This document shows positions 16,494 through 24,158 of a stretch of DNA of 37,173 bases, piece after piece. A program made the translations under genes and the position numbers. This DNA comes from Haloarcula nitratireducens (GTDB taxonomy: Archaea; Halobacteriota; Halobacteria; Halobacteriales; Haloarculaceae): positions 1 through 37,173 of the forward strand of contig NZ_RKLT01000027.1 of NCBI RefSeq assembly GCF_019599505.1, given 5' to 3'. Under the pieces are notes generated by a model. It was not told where the DNA came from. It did not search any database and was given only the letters and a program-made list of their open reading frames with translations. How positions within the stretch are numbered: position 1 is the stretch's first letter; the number at the start of each line of letters is the position of its first letter.

Positions 16494-19400
16494 ATGGAGT
16501 CACCACAGATCGTAATTTTAGGTGCCGGACAGCCGTTTGTAGGGACGGAGCCATCTGCGCTGATTCACACGTCGGGTGACAAGCGTGTTCTCGACTGGGT
16601 ACTCGAGGCTTTCAAACAAGCGCTCGAAGACCCAGAGTTTCATTTCGTAGGCGGGTATCGAATAACCGAGATTGTAGGAGCCTATCCCGACATTCACTTT
16701 TCACAGAACGAAGATTGGGACAGTTCCGGAACTGTGGCATCCCTTTTTACTGCGCCCATTTCCGCAGAACGGCCGGTGTATATGTGTTACTCCGACACCA
16801 TTTTTGAAGAAAATGCTGTAAAAGCGATAGAGGGAACGACCGCCATCGCTGTCGACGGAAACTGGAGAACCCGATACAAGAATCGTTCTGACGAAAGCTT
16901 AGAACGCGCCGAGAAAGTGCAAACCATTGGCGAATCCGTCAGAGAGGTCGGGACGGATATCGAGGTGAACGATTCGACCGCAGAGTTCACCGGATTACTG
17001 CGTTTGTCGCCGGAGGCTGTCGAACAAGCGCAAAAGCTGTGGGAGTCAGGTATCGTCGATTCGGATGCAGATATCCCAGATTTATTACGCGCATGTATTG
17101 ACGCAGATGTCGAGATCGGGGCAGTCGATATAAACGGACACTGGGCCGAACTGGAATCCGCCGAGGACCTGTCCCGGTTCGTTCTCGATACGAAGGCGAA
17201 CACGCTGCGACGGCTCCGGTCGATGGTCGAACAGAGTACAATTCTCGACCAATATACCGTTACAGTCGACCAGTGGAATACGAGTCCAGACGAGGTTACA
17301 TCAGCTATAGGCGACTATTTCGCCGGTGAGCGAGTCATCGTTCGAAGTAGTGCCCTCGACGAAGACGGCTGGAACGAATCGAATGCTGGACGGTTCGAAA
17401 GCGTTCTTGACGTCCCATCCCACGAGAGACAGGCAGTAAAGAACGCTATCACCAAAGTGACAGACTCCTACACCGATTCCAATCCGGAGAATCAGGTGCT
17501 GGTTCAACCGATGATCGACAGCGTCGAGCAGAGTGGTGTCATCATGACACGCTCGCTCGACACGGGGAGTCCGTACTACATCATCAACTACGATGCGACG
17601 ACCACGAGTACCGAGTCAGTAACCGATGGGACGGGTAAACACTTACAGACCGCCGTCGTCCGAAAGGATCAATTCGATACCGAGGAGCACGTTGAACCGA
17701 CACCACAACACCCGTCAAACCTGTCGCTGGGACCGTTGCTGCAAGCAGTACGTGAGATAGAGACGTTGATTGGGCACGACAGCCTCGACATCGAATTCGC
17801 CATCGACGATAACGGAGAGGTATTTGTCTTGCAGTCTCGGCCGATGACGCTTGACCCGGCCGAAAGGACAGTTGACGATAAAAACCTATTCGAAGCGGTC
17901 GATCGAGGCCGTGAAGAGTTCGTCGAGTCACAGTCTCCCACGCCGTTCCTCCTCGGCGACCGAACCATCTATGGCGTCATGCCGGACTGGAATCCGGCCG
18001 AAATTATCGGACGGCAGTGCCGGCGACTCGCGGCGTCGATATATCAATACTTGATCATGGATGAGGTATGGGCACAGCAGAGAGCCGAATACGGGTATCG
18101 AGATGTCCGGCCGCATCCACTTATGAAGCGATTCGCCGGCCAACCCTACGTCGATATCCGTGCGGATTTCAATTCGTTCGTCCCGGCTTCGGTCCCTGAC
18201 GAACTGGCTGAGCGACTCGTGCAGTATTATCTGAATCGACTGGAATCTCACCCCGAACTGCACGATAAAGTCGAATTCGAAGTAGTGCTGACGTGTCTTA
18301 CCTTCAATTATCGTACTCAGATTCAGCCGATGATAGATGCAGGCTTTACGAAAGAAGAACTAATCCCCCTCCGTGACGGACTCCGGGAGATTACGCTCGA
18401 AGCTTTCAGCCGGATTGACGAGGATATACGTAAAATAGAGCGCCTGGATAGGCGACATACGGAGATATGCAACAGTGATCTCTCGCCACTCAAGTCGGCC
18501 TCCTTTCTACTCAGAGACTGTCGTAGACTCGGAACGTTACCGTTCGCGCATCTGGCTCGGACAGCTTTTGTCGCCACGTCTCTCCTTCGCTCATTAGAAC
18601 GCATCGGAGTATTGACCGCAACCCAGAAACAGGAGTTTCAGAACTCGCTGGACACGGTTGCGCGGCAGTTCGAACGCGATGGTCAGCGGGTTGCAGAAGA
18701 TAATTTAGCATGGGATACGTTCGTGGAACGGTACGGTCACTTACGGCCGGGTACCTACGAGATCACATCGGCGAGGTACAAACAAAATCCTGAAAAATAT
18801 CTTACTCCGGTCGTCAACAACACACACGAAGCGATACCAAAACGTGACCCGACCGAGATCTGGTCGGAGGACACGAAAGAGCAAATAGAGCATGAACTGT
18901 CACGAATCGGGCTGCCCACAGACACTGATACTTTCATCGAATTCCTCGCTAAGGCCATCGAAGAACGTGAACACTCAAAGTTCGTCTTCTCGCGGAACCT
19001 GAGTGAGGCGCTTGAACAAATCGCGGAGTTCGGACAGAATCACGGACTTTCACGGGAGGAGCTATCGCATATCCCTCTCGAAATGTTCCTCAAACTGTCC
19101 CGAGAGCACCCCCCAACTGATGTCACAGCGTGGCTCACAGAACAGGCTAACGAGGGTAGAGAACAGTATACGACCACTTGTGCTGTCGAACTACCCCCGA
19201 TTCTCTTTGACGAGAGTGATTTCACCGTGTTCGAACGTCCTGCCCGTGAGCCGAACTTCGTCACAAATAACAGGATTTCCGCGGAAATCATCGAATTGGA
19301 AGGTGCAGATTCCTCCGCTGAAGATATAGACGGAAAAATAGTAGTTATAAAAAAGGCGGACCCAGGCTATGATTGGCTCTTCGGACATGATGTCGCCGGT

Positions 19401-19565
19401 CTGGTGACGATGTATGGAGGTGCAAACTCCCACATGGCTGTTAGGGCAGCTGAGTTCTCTTTACCCGCTGCAATCGGCATCGGCGAAAATCGATACGAGC
19501 TGTTACAAAAGTCAGAGATCATCGAACTCGACTGTTCAAAGCAATCGATTGAGGTGGTTCAATGA
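16494..19565 (+). CDS. Glutamine-kinase-like phosphohistidine enzyme with N-terminal nucleotidyltransferase-like domain
   Basis: A 1023-residue fusion. Residues ~1-235 form a nucleotidyltransferase-like fold (QIVILGAGQPFVG, YMCYSDTIFEENA, VDINGHWAELES) but lack the G-x-G-T-R-L and P-K-P residues of active enzymes. Residues ~275-465 are a PPDK_N ATP-grasp domain: RVIVRSSALDEDG, VLVQPMIDSVEQSGVIM, DIEFAIDDNGEVFVLQSRP. A mostly helical middle follows. The C-terminus is the swivelling phosphohistidine domain, GGANSHMAVRAAEF, with His980 (codon 19431-19433). There is no C-terminal PEP-binding barrel, so this is not PEP synthase. C. jejuni Cj1418, L-glutamine kinase, has this kind of ATP-grasp plus His architecture, and its partners Cj1417 and Cj1416 correspond to the next two genes. 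Proposed reaction: ATP + L-glutamine to glutamine phosphate + AMP + Pi. The ATG at 16494 directly precedes the first strand; an in-frame ATG at 16446 is less likely. Rifampin-phosphotransferase-like activity is the main alternative. Confidence 0.75.
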   Translation: MESPQIVILGAGQPFVGTEPSALIHTSGDKRVLDWVLEAFKQALEDPEFHFVGGYRITEIVGAYPDIHFSQNEDWDSSGTVASLFTAPISAERPVYMCYSDTIFEENAVKAIEGTTAIAVDGNWRTRYKNRSDESLERAEKVQTIGESVREVGTDIEVNDSTAEFTGLLRLSPEAVEQAQKLWESGIVDSDADIPDLLRACIDADVEIGAVDINGHWAELESAEDLSRFVLDTKANTLRRLRSMVEQSTILDQYTVTVDQWNTSPDEVTSAIGDYFAGERVIVRSSALDEDGWNESNAGRFESVLDVPSHERQAVKNAITKVTDSYTDSNPENQVLVQPMIDSVEQSGVIMTRSLDTGSPYYIINYDATTTSTESVTDGTGKHLQTAVVRKDQFDTEEHVEPTPQHPSNLSLGPLLQAVREIETLIGHDSLDIEFAIDDNGEVFVLQSRPMTLDPAERTVDDKNLFEAVDRGREEFVESQSPTPFLLGDRTIYGVMPDWNPAEIIGRQCRRLAASIYQYLIMDEVWAQQRAEYGYRDVRPHPLMKRFAGQPYVDIRADFNSFVPASVPDELAERLVQYYLNRLESHPELHDKVEFEVVLTCLTFNYRTQIQPMIDAGFTKEELIPLRDGLREITLEAFSRIDEDIRKIERLDRRHTEICNSDLSPLKSASFLLRDCRRLGTLPFAHLARTAFVATSLLRSLERIGVLTATQKQEFQNSLDTVARQFERDGQRVAEDNLAWDTFVERYGHLRPGTYEITSARYKQNPEKYLTPVVNNTHEAIPKRDPTEIWSEDTKEQIEHELSRIGLPTDTDTFIEFLAKAIEEREHSKFVFSRNLSEALEQIAEFGQNHGLSREELSHIPLEMFLKLSREHPPTDVTAWLTEQANEGREQYTTTCAVELPPILFDESDFTVFERPAREPNFVTNNRISAEIIELEGADSSAEDIDGKIVVIKKADPGYDWLFGHDVAGLVTMYGGANSHMAVRAAEFSLPAAIGIGENRYELLQKSEIIELDCSKQSIEVVQ

Positions 19566-20200
19566 GTCGTGTGGGAATCACACAGCGAGTCACTGTCATC
19601 GAGGAGTATGGGGAACGGAGAGACTGTTTGGATCAGCAGTGGACGGTGCTTTCCGAGAAGTTGGGACACACACCATACCCACTTCCGAATCAAATTACAA
19701 ACGTCGAACGCTACTTGAATGAGATCAGTGTCGACGCTCTCGTATTGACCGGAGGGAATGACCTAACGACAGTACCTTCGCCATCAAGGCCCGCCGCCGA
19801 ACGGGATAAGTTCGAAGAGGCAGTCCTAGAGTATGCTATCTCCAAACGAGTAGCCGTATTAGGTGTGTGTCGTGGACTGGAACTAATAAACGCGTATTTC
19901 GGTGGTGAGATAGTCGAGGTAAGCAATCATACAAACGAAACCCATAGCATCAATCTGGATGACGAGAGGACCCAACTCCAACTACCGGAGCGAGCAGCAG
20001 TAAATAGTTACCACGGCTACGGAATCGAACCGACTGGAGTTGCCGATAGTCTACAAGGATTTGCTACTGCACCGGATTCGACGGTAGAAGGTGTCGTTCA
20101 CGAGAGTCTCCCGATATGGGGAATCATGTGGCACCCCGAACGAGAGTCGCCTTCGACATCACTAGACCGTCACATTCTCGACCATGTGCTGGGAAACTAG
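19562..20200 (+). CDS. Class I glutamine-amidotransferase-like hydrolase (CDP-glutamine hydrolase candidate)
   Basis: This 212-residue protein overlaps the kinase by 4 nt (ATGA). It is a peptidase C26 / gamma-glutamyl hydrolase-type protein: VLTGGNDLTT (~62), nucleophile elbow GVCRGLELINAYFGG with Cys103, NSYHGYGIEP (~144), and the His191/Glu193 pair in IMWHPERE. In C. jejuni the equivalent, Cj1417, hydrolyses CDP-L-glutamine to glutamate and cytidine diphosphoramidate, the activated P-N donor. Its position between the glutamine-kinase-like gene and the nucleotidyltransferase gene supports that role. Alternative: degradation of gamma-glutamyl-GABA (PuuD-like), for which the surroundings give no support. 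No synthetase domain is attached, so it is a stand-alone hydrolase. Confidence 0.75.
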   Translation: MSRVGITQRVTVIEEYGERRDCLDQQWTVLSEKLGHTPYPLPNQITNVERYLNEISVDALVLTGGNDLTTVPSPSRPAAERDKFEEAVLEYAISKRVAVLGVCRGLELINAYFGGEIVEVSNHTNETHSINLDDERTQLQLPERAAVNSYHGYGIEPTGVADSLQGFATAPDSTVEGVVHESLPIWGIMWHPERESPSTSLDRHILDHVLGN

Positions 20201-20205
20201 TATCG

Positions 20206-21012
20206 ATGACAGAAGATAAATCTCCGCAAGCGGTCCACCTCGCAGCCGGACAAGGAACACGGTTGCGCCCCCTCACAAACGACCGTCCGAAACCGTTGGT
20301 AACGCTCGGAGGAACGTCGCTACTCGAACGGAATATGCAAACACTGCGCGGCTGCGGGGTGACTGACCAGGTTGTTGTCACCGGACACTGTTCTGAAAAG
20401 ATTCGGTCGTTAGGATGTCAGACGGTCCACAACCCCAACTTTGCCGAGACCGACATGGTATACAGCCTCTTCTGTGCTGCTGCGCGTTTCTCCACGGATC
20501 GGGATTTGGTCATTTCATACGGTGATATCGTCTACGAAGAGTCTGTGGTCCAGTCGCTCCTCGATCGGTGTGCACCACTCAGTGTCGTCGTCGATAGAGA
20601 CTGGCAGCGGCTGTGGAAGACTCGGTTTGAGGACCCGCTTTCAGACGCCGAGTCGTTACGGCTGACGGACGACGATGCAATCGTCGAGATTGGTCGTGAT
20701 GTCGATGGCTTTGACGAGATTGACGGGCAGTACATCGGTTTGATCAAAGTGGAATCAGACTTCATAGATCAATTCGAAACCGTGTATCAGGATATAGTCG
20801 GCGAGGCGTCCAGCAGAGACAAATCTATCGAGATGACTCAGTTTCTCCAAACGTTCATTGATCGAGGACACGACGTCGCAGCAGTTCCGATCAACGGAGG
20901 GTGGCTAGAAGTCGACACGGTCAGCGATCTTGAACAGTATTGGCACCTCTACTCGAACGATGAGCTTGACAGGTTTATAGATTTAGAGCAGTCTGAGCAC
21001 TCTCAGTCGTGA
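20206..21012 (+). CDS. Nucleotidyltransferase (CTP:phosphoglutamine cytidylyltransferase candidate)
   Basis: The ATG at 20206, 5 nt after the hydrolase stop, gives 268 residues; the frame extends upstream but only into the hydrolase gene. The N-terminus has the full sugar-nucleotidyltransferase signature HLAAGQGTRLRPLTNDRPKP with Arg19 and Lys29. Downstream are NFAETDMVYSLFCAA, VISYGDIVYEESV (metal Asp) and GGWLEVDTVSDL (second metal site). The ETDMVYSL element and the overall plan match the phosphocholine-cytidylyltransferase-like subgroup, which includes C. jejuni Cj1416, the enzyme that makes CDP-L-glutamine from CTP and glutamine phosphate. The N-terminal domain of the 16494 protein is a diverged relative of this one. 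The last gene of the three-gene unit. Confidence 0.75.
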   Translation: MTEDKSPQAVHLAAGQGTRLRPLTNDRPKPLVTLGGTSLLERNMQTLRGCGVTDQVVVTGHCSEKIRSLGCQTVHNPNFAETDMVYSLFCAAARFSTDRDLVISYGDIVYEESVVQSLLDRCAPLSVVVDRDWQRLWKTRFEDPLSDAESLRLTDDDAIVEIGRDVDGFDEIDGQYIGLIKVESDFIDQFETVYQDIVGEASSRDKSIEMTQFLQTFIDRGHDVAAVPINGGWLEVDTVSDLEQYWHLYSNDELDRFIDLEQSEHSQS

Positions 21013-21081
21013 AAAGTCTAAAACACGGCAGCGGTAAACCGAGATGGTTTGCTTCGGCTGAACAGACTATGCAACTCTGAG

Positions 21082-21576
21082 CTATCGTACTCGGTCGCTC
21101 TGCCACCGAATACCCCATACGATTACGGCGAGACAAGCCGCGACAATCGACGGCCAGCGATCACTACTCAGGTACAGACCCGGGAGACTAACGAATCGCA
21201 TAGTGAGGGGCCAGAACAACACGTGGTAGAACCGACTGGGCGAAATCAGCAACGCGTCGAGAACGAGGTGGGAGGCCCCACCGATCAGTAGAAGCACAAA
21301 TACGCGCAGCCGGGTGGTTTCGCTGACGAGAAGCGAGCCAATCCCCGCGACGAGTAGCGTTCCGAATGGAGTATGCACCGCGAACCAGTCGAACGGGATT
21401 CCCAGCGTGTCCTCAACTACTCGAGGTGGGAGTATCATCGCGACTTTTGATAAATCCGGGAGTAAGGCACCGACCATGACGACTGCGACGAATGGGGGAG
21501 CCTTCCACCCGAAACCGGCCGCCAGTATGCTTCCCAGGATGAACCCGACGAGGACGTGGGTCAAGAGGTCAGCCAT
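21082..21576 (-). CDS. YdjM-like membrane metal-dependent hydrolase
   Basis: From the ATG at 21576 (MADLLTHVLVGFILG) the protein has 164 residues, about four membrane helices and the conserved polar residues of the YdjM/LexA-binding membrane hydrolase family (PF04307): DLLTH, ALLPDLSK, WFAVHTPFGTLL and SHLVLDALL. These His/Asp residues are thought to bind metal. The substrate is unknown; archaeal members often sit in surface-glycan loci. The start overlaps the upstream gene's stop by 8 nt, indicating translational coupling. The open frame extends to 21627, but that part is antisense to nothing and lacks family character. Confidence 0.75.
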   Translation of the reverse strand: MADLLTHVLVGFILGSILAAGFGWKAPPFVAVVMVGALLPDLSKVAMILPPRVVEDTLGIPFDWFAVHTPFGTLLVAGIGSLLVSETTRLRVFVLLLIGGASHLVLDALLISPSRFYHVLFWPLTMRFVSLPGLYLSSDRWPSIVAACLAVIVWGIRWQSDRVR

Positions 21577-22066
21577 CTTCACCGTCTCTCGCTGAGTCGT
21601 CGGTCCGTGGAACCAACGCTCTCTCACGCCAGCTGAAGCGCCAGTGTCGTCTTACTTGGCCGAGAACCAACAATCCGCCGACGAACGATCCCATGTGCAT
21701 GGCCGTTTTTTCCCACGGTTTCTGGACCATCACGCTATCACCGGCGATACGAGAGGGGCCAGTAAGCGTCCCAATGACGTACACGCGATTGCCGACCGCG
21801 AGTTTTCTCCGGTCGATTCCTGTCACAGTCATCTCTTGAACGCTACTCTCCCGTAGTCGAACGACGATGGGATCCGTGCTAGCGACGGTGCCGTCGACGA
21901 TAACCCGGTCACCGATGTGTGATTCGGGGGTCGTGAGTACCTGTTTGGTCGACTTATTCCGAATGGAGTCCGTCGGCACCTTCTCTACCGTCCCGAATGC
22001 GACGAGTGACCAGACGAGCGTCAGGCTAAGCAGCAGAAGGAGAGCGACTCTGTGCCGTTCGTTCAT
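21569..22066 (-). CDS. Membrane-anchored OB-fold-like protein
   Basis: From the ATG at 22066 (MNERHRVALLLLLSLTLVW) the protein has 165 residues. An N-terminal hydrophobic segment (~7-26) acts as a signal anchor. It is followed by a small beta-barrel-like region, HIGDRVIVDGTVASTDPIVV and LAVGNRVYVIGTLTGPSRIA, with the pattern of OB-fold (tRNA_anti-like) domains. A second hydrophobic segment follows near residue 118 (HMGSFVGGLLVLGQV). Function is unknown. It is translationally coupled to the YdjM-like gene, and the two likely act together at the membrane. An upstream extension to 22147 is possible but adds only low-complexity sequence. Confidence 0.65.
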   Translation of the reverse strand: MNERHRVALLLLLSLTLVWSLVAFGTVEKVPTDSIRNKSTKQVLTTPESHIGDRVIVDGTVASTDPIVVRLRESSVQEMTVTGIDRRKLAVGNRVYVIGTLTGPSRIAGDSVMVQKPWEKTAMHMGSFVGGLLVLGQVRRHWRFSWRERALVPRTDDSARDGEDG

Positions 22067-22390
22067 ACGATTTGAACATACTCGTGAGAGAAAAAGGCGT
22101 TTTGTACCAATTACAAAAGAGTATATTTCACTGCCGGACTCTCCCACGTTCTGGTTTCAGTGTTAGTTCAGAGCGAATACAAAGAGCCACAATCCGACTG
22201 GAGTATCTTGTGATAGTATGATTAAATAAATGAACCGTCTGTTTAGCTAGAATAACAGTAGTACGTTTATTATACTCAGCCATATCTGTTCAATCTGTTT
22301 AGCCCAACGTTTCACGAGGATTAACGTGTTCACTGACGTATTGTTGGCCACATGTCGGCAACTGTCAGTAAGTTATAAATATAGCTGGGT
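22067..22390. other. AT-rich divergent promoter region
   Basis: The gap of about 350 bp between the divergent OB-fold protein and RmlC-like genes is noticeably AT-rich, with several TATA-like runs (ttaaataaat at ~22223, tttattata at ~22265, ttataaatat at 22373-22382). No gene is seen. Confidence 0.5.
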
Positions 22391-22398
22391 TTTAATAT
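22391..22398 (+). promoter_or_regulatory. TATA box of the nucleotide-sugar operon
   Basis: TTTAATAT lies at -26 to -19 relative to the ATG at 22417. A second, stronger-looking TTATAAATAT is at 22373-22382. Confidence 0.5.
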
Positions 22399-22416
22399 GC
22401 ACCTGTCATATTGGCC

Positions 22417-22893
22417 ATGATTCACGACGTAGAGGTGAGAGATCTTCGGGCAAACGTCGACGAGCGCGGATCGTTGACAGAGATTTGGCGTGACGACTGG
22501 GAGATGTTCGAGGGGGAAGACAGACCCGTAATGTCGTACTTCTCGGTGTCGTATCCCGGTGTTATTCGAGCATGGCACCGACACCATCGAGGTCAGATAG
22601 ATCACTTTGTTGTACCACACGGCAGGGTGAAGGTCGGTGTTTTCGATGACCGGGAAGATTCCCCAACGGAAGGCGAACTAGACACATACGTACTCGGAGA
22701 GGGGTCAATGCAGGCGATTCGGGTACCCGGTGATTGCTGGCACGGATTCAAAGTGATTGGGAACGAGCAAGCGACGCTAATCAACTTCCCGACGAACCTC
22801 TACGAGTACGACGAACCCGACGAAGAACGACTGCCGTACGACACCGAGAAGATTCCACTCGACTGGGACGACCCTCGGCACAAGAAATCATGA
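22417..22893 (+). CDS. RmlC-like cupin (dTDP-4-dehydrorhamnose 3,5-epimerase family)
   Basis: The protein has 158 residues from the ATG at 22417; a TTG two codons earlier is less likely. RANVDERGSLTEIWRDDW near the N-terminus and VIRAWHRHHRGQIDHFVVPH (~50) carry the His residues of the RmlC cupin active site, and VPGDCWHGFKVIGNE (~105) follows. The family epimerises or isomerises dTDP-4-keto-6-deoxysugars. It is somewhat shorter than classical RmlC (~180), so the product could be another keto-sugar. It overlaps the RmlA-like gene by 4 nt, making a coordinated dTDP-sugar unit. Confidence 0.85.
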   Translation: MIHDVEVRDLRANVDERGSLTEIWRDDWEMFEGEDRPVMSYFSVSYPGVIRAWHRHHRGQIDHFVVPHGRVKVGVFDDREDSPTEGELDTYVLGEGSMQAIRVPGDCWHGFKVIGNEQATLINFPTNLYEYDEPDEERLPYDTEKIPLDWDDPRHKKS

Positions 22894-23963
22894 AGGGAGT
22901 CATTCTCGCAGGCGGAACCGGGTCACGCTTGCAACCGATCACACACACCAGGCCGAAACAGTTGGTTCCAATCGGCAACAAACCGGTCATCGTGTACGCG
23001 ATAGAGAACCTCCGTGAAGCCGGAATCGACGATATCGGAGTGATACTCGGCACAGTCGGTCGGAGAGCAATTCAGGATTATCTCGGCGATGGGAGCGAAT
23101 TCGGCGTCGAGATTACCTATATAATACAGGGAGAACCGCTCGGTCTCGCACACGCCGTGGGGTGCGCTAGAGATTTTGTCGGTAACGAACCGTTCGTCGT
23201 CTATCTCGGCGACGACATGATTGGTGGGGGGATCACAGACCTCGTAGCCGACTTCGACCCGACCGTGCACGCCGCCACGATCGGCGTACAGGAAGTCGAC
23301 GAACCGTCTCGTTACGGAATCGTCGATACCGATAGCGATGGGAACGTGACCCGCCTCCTCGAAAAGCCAGATAGTCCCCCCTCGAATCTCGCCTTGATAG
23401 GGATTTACGTGTTCACTCCCGATATATTCGAACAGATCGAACTGCTCGAACCGTCTTGGCGGGGAGAACTAGAGATAACCGAGGCGATTCAGGGGTTGCT
23501 CGACGATGGGTACTCTGTTCAGTCACACGTCGTTCACGGCTGGTGGAAAGATACCGGGAAACCAGAAGATATGCTGCAAACGAACCGTCTCGTGCTAGAC
23601 AATCTGACGACGGAGATACACGGTGAAATCGAGAACGACACCCCGATTCAGGGACGAATCAAACTCGGCGAGGGCAGCACTATCGAGTCGGGTGCAGTCG
23701 TTCGCGGACCGGTATCGATCGGCCAAGGAACGACGGTAGGAAGCGATGCGTACATCGGCCCGTACACCAGCATCGGGGAAAACTGCGTCATTGACACCGT
23801 TCACATCGAATCGAGTATCGTGATCGGAGAATCGGAAATCGACTGCGATCGTAAGCTCGTTGATAGCCTGATCGGACGACAGACCACAATCGTGTCCAGC
23901 GGCGACATCGACCCCGGTGGAGAACGGCTCGTTGTCGGCGAAAATTCGACGCTCAAGTTATAA
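22890..23963 (+). CDS. Glucose-1-phosphate thymidylyltransferase, long form
   Basis: The ATG at 22890 overlaps the preceding stop (ATGA) and gives 357 residues, the usual length of the long RmlA/RfbA form in archaea. The N-terminal signature is GVILAGGTGSRLQPITHTRP followed by Lys23. Further motifs are VYLGDDMIGGGI (metal Asp) and VVHGWWKDTGKPEDML (sugar binding and second metal Asp). The C-terminal third is a hexapeptide left-handed beta-helix: PIQGRIKLGEGSTIESGAVV and repeats. The enzyme makes dTDP-glucose from dTTP and glucose-1-phosphate. The open frame upstream to 22734 lies inside the cupin gene and is not used. Confidence 0.9.
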   Translation: MKGVILAGGTGSRLQPITHTRPKQLVPIGNKPVIVYAIENLREAGIDDIGVILGTVGRRAIQDYLGDGSEFGVEITYIIQGEPLGLAHAVGCARDFVGNEPFVVYLGDDMIGGGITDLVADFDPTVHAATIGVQEVDEPSRYGIVDTDSDGNVTRLLEKPDSPPSNLALIGIYVFTPDIFEQIELLEPSWRGELEITEAIQGLLDDGYSVQSHVVHGWWKDTGKPEDMLQTNRLVLDNLTTEIHGEIENDTPIQGRIKLGEGSTIESGAVVRGPVSIGQGTTVGSDAYIGPYTSIGENCVIDTVHIESSIVIGESEIDCDRKLVDSLIGRQTTIVSSGDIDPGGERLVVGENSTLKL

Positions 23964-23969
23964 GAACAT

Positions 23970-24155
23970 ATGCGAATAATCACACTCACCTGTCAGAACT
24001 GTGGAACGGTAGTTGCCGAGAACGTGCTCGAACGAAACCGTGTCATGAAATGTCCGAAACACGGCTGTGCCGGTGAACTACGTTTCGACGGCTTGGACGA
24101 AGCGGATCGAATCTACGTGGAAGAGAACCTTGAACGATTCAGGATGGAGCGATAG
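23970..24155 (+). CDS. Small zinc-ribbon protein in the nucleotide-sugar operon
   Basis: The 61-residue protein begins MRIITLTCQNCGTVVAENVL and has a second pair in CPKHGC, giving C-x2-C...C-x4-C spacing typical of a zinc ribbon. The rest, GLDEADRIYVEENLERFRME, is a charged helix. It sits 6 bp after the RmlA-like gene and 3 bp before the SDR gene, so it is co-translated with them. No function is recognised. It could be a small accessory or regulatory subunit. Confidence 0.75.
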   Translation: MRIITLTCQNCGTVVAENVLERNRVMKCPKHGCAGELRFDGLDEADRIYVEENLERFRMER

Positions 24156-24158
24156 GAG

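Noticed and set aside
16494..19565. Phosphoenolpyruvate synthase
   Set aside because: The PPDK_N and phosphohistidine domains are present, but the His domain is at the extreme C-terminus and no PEP/pyruvate-binding barrel follows. The operon partners fit glutamine phosphorylation instead.
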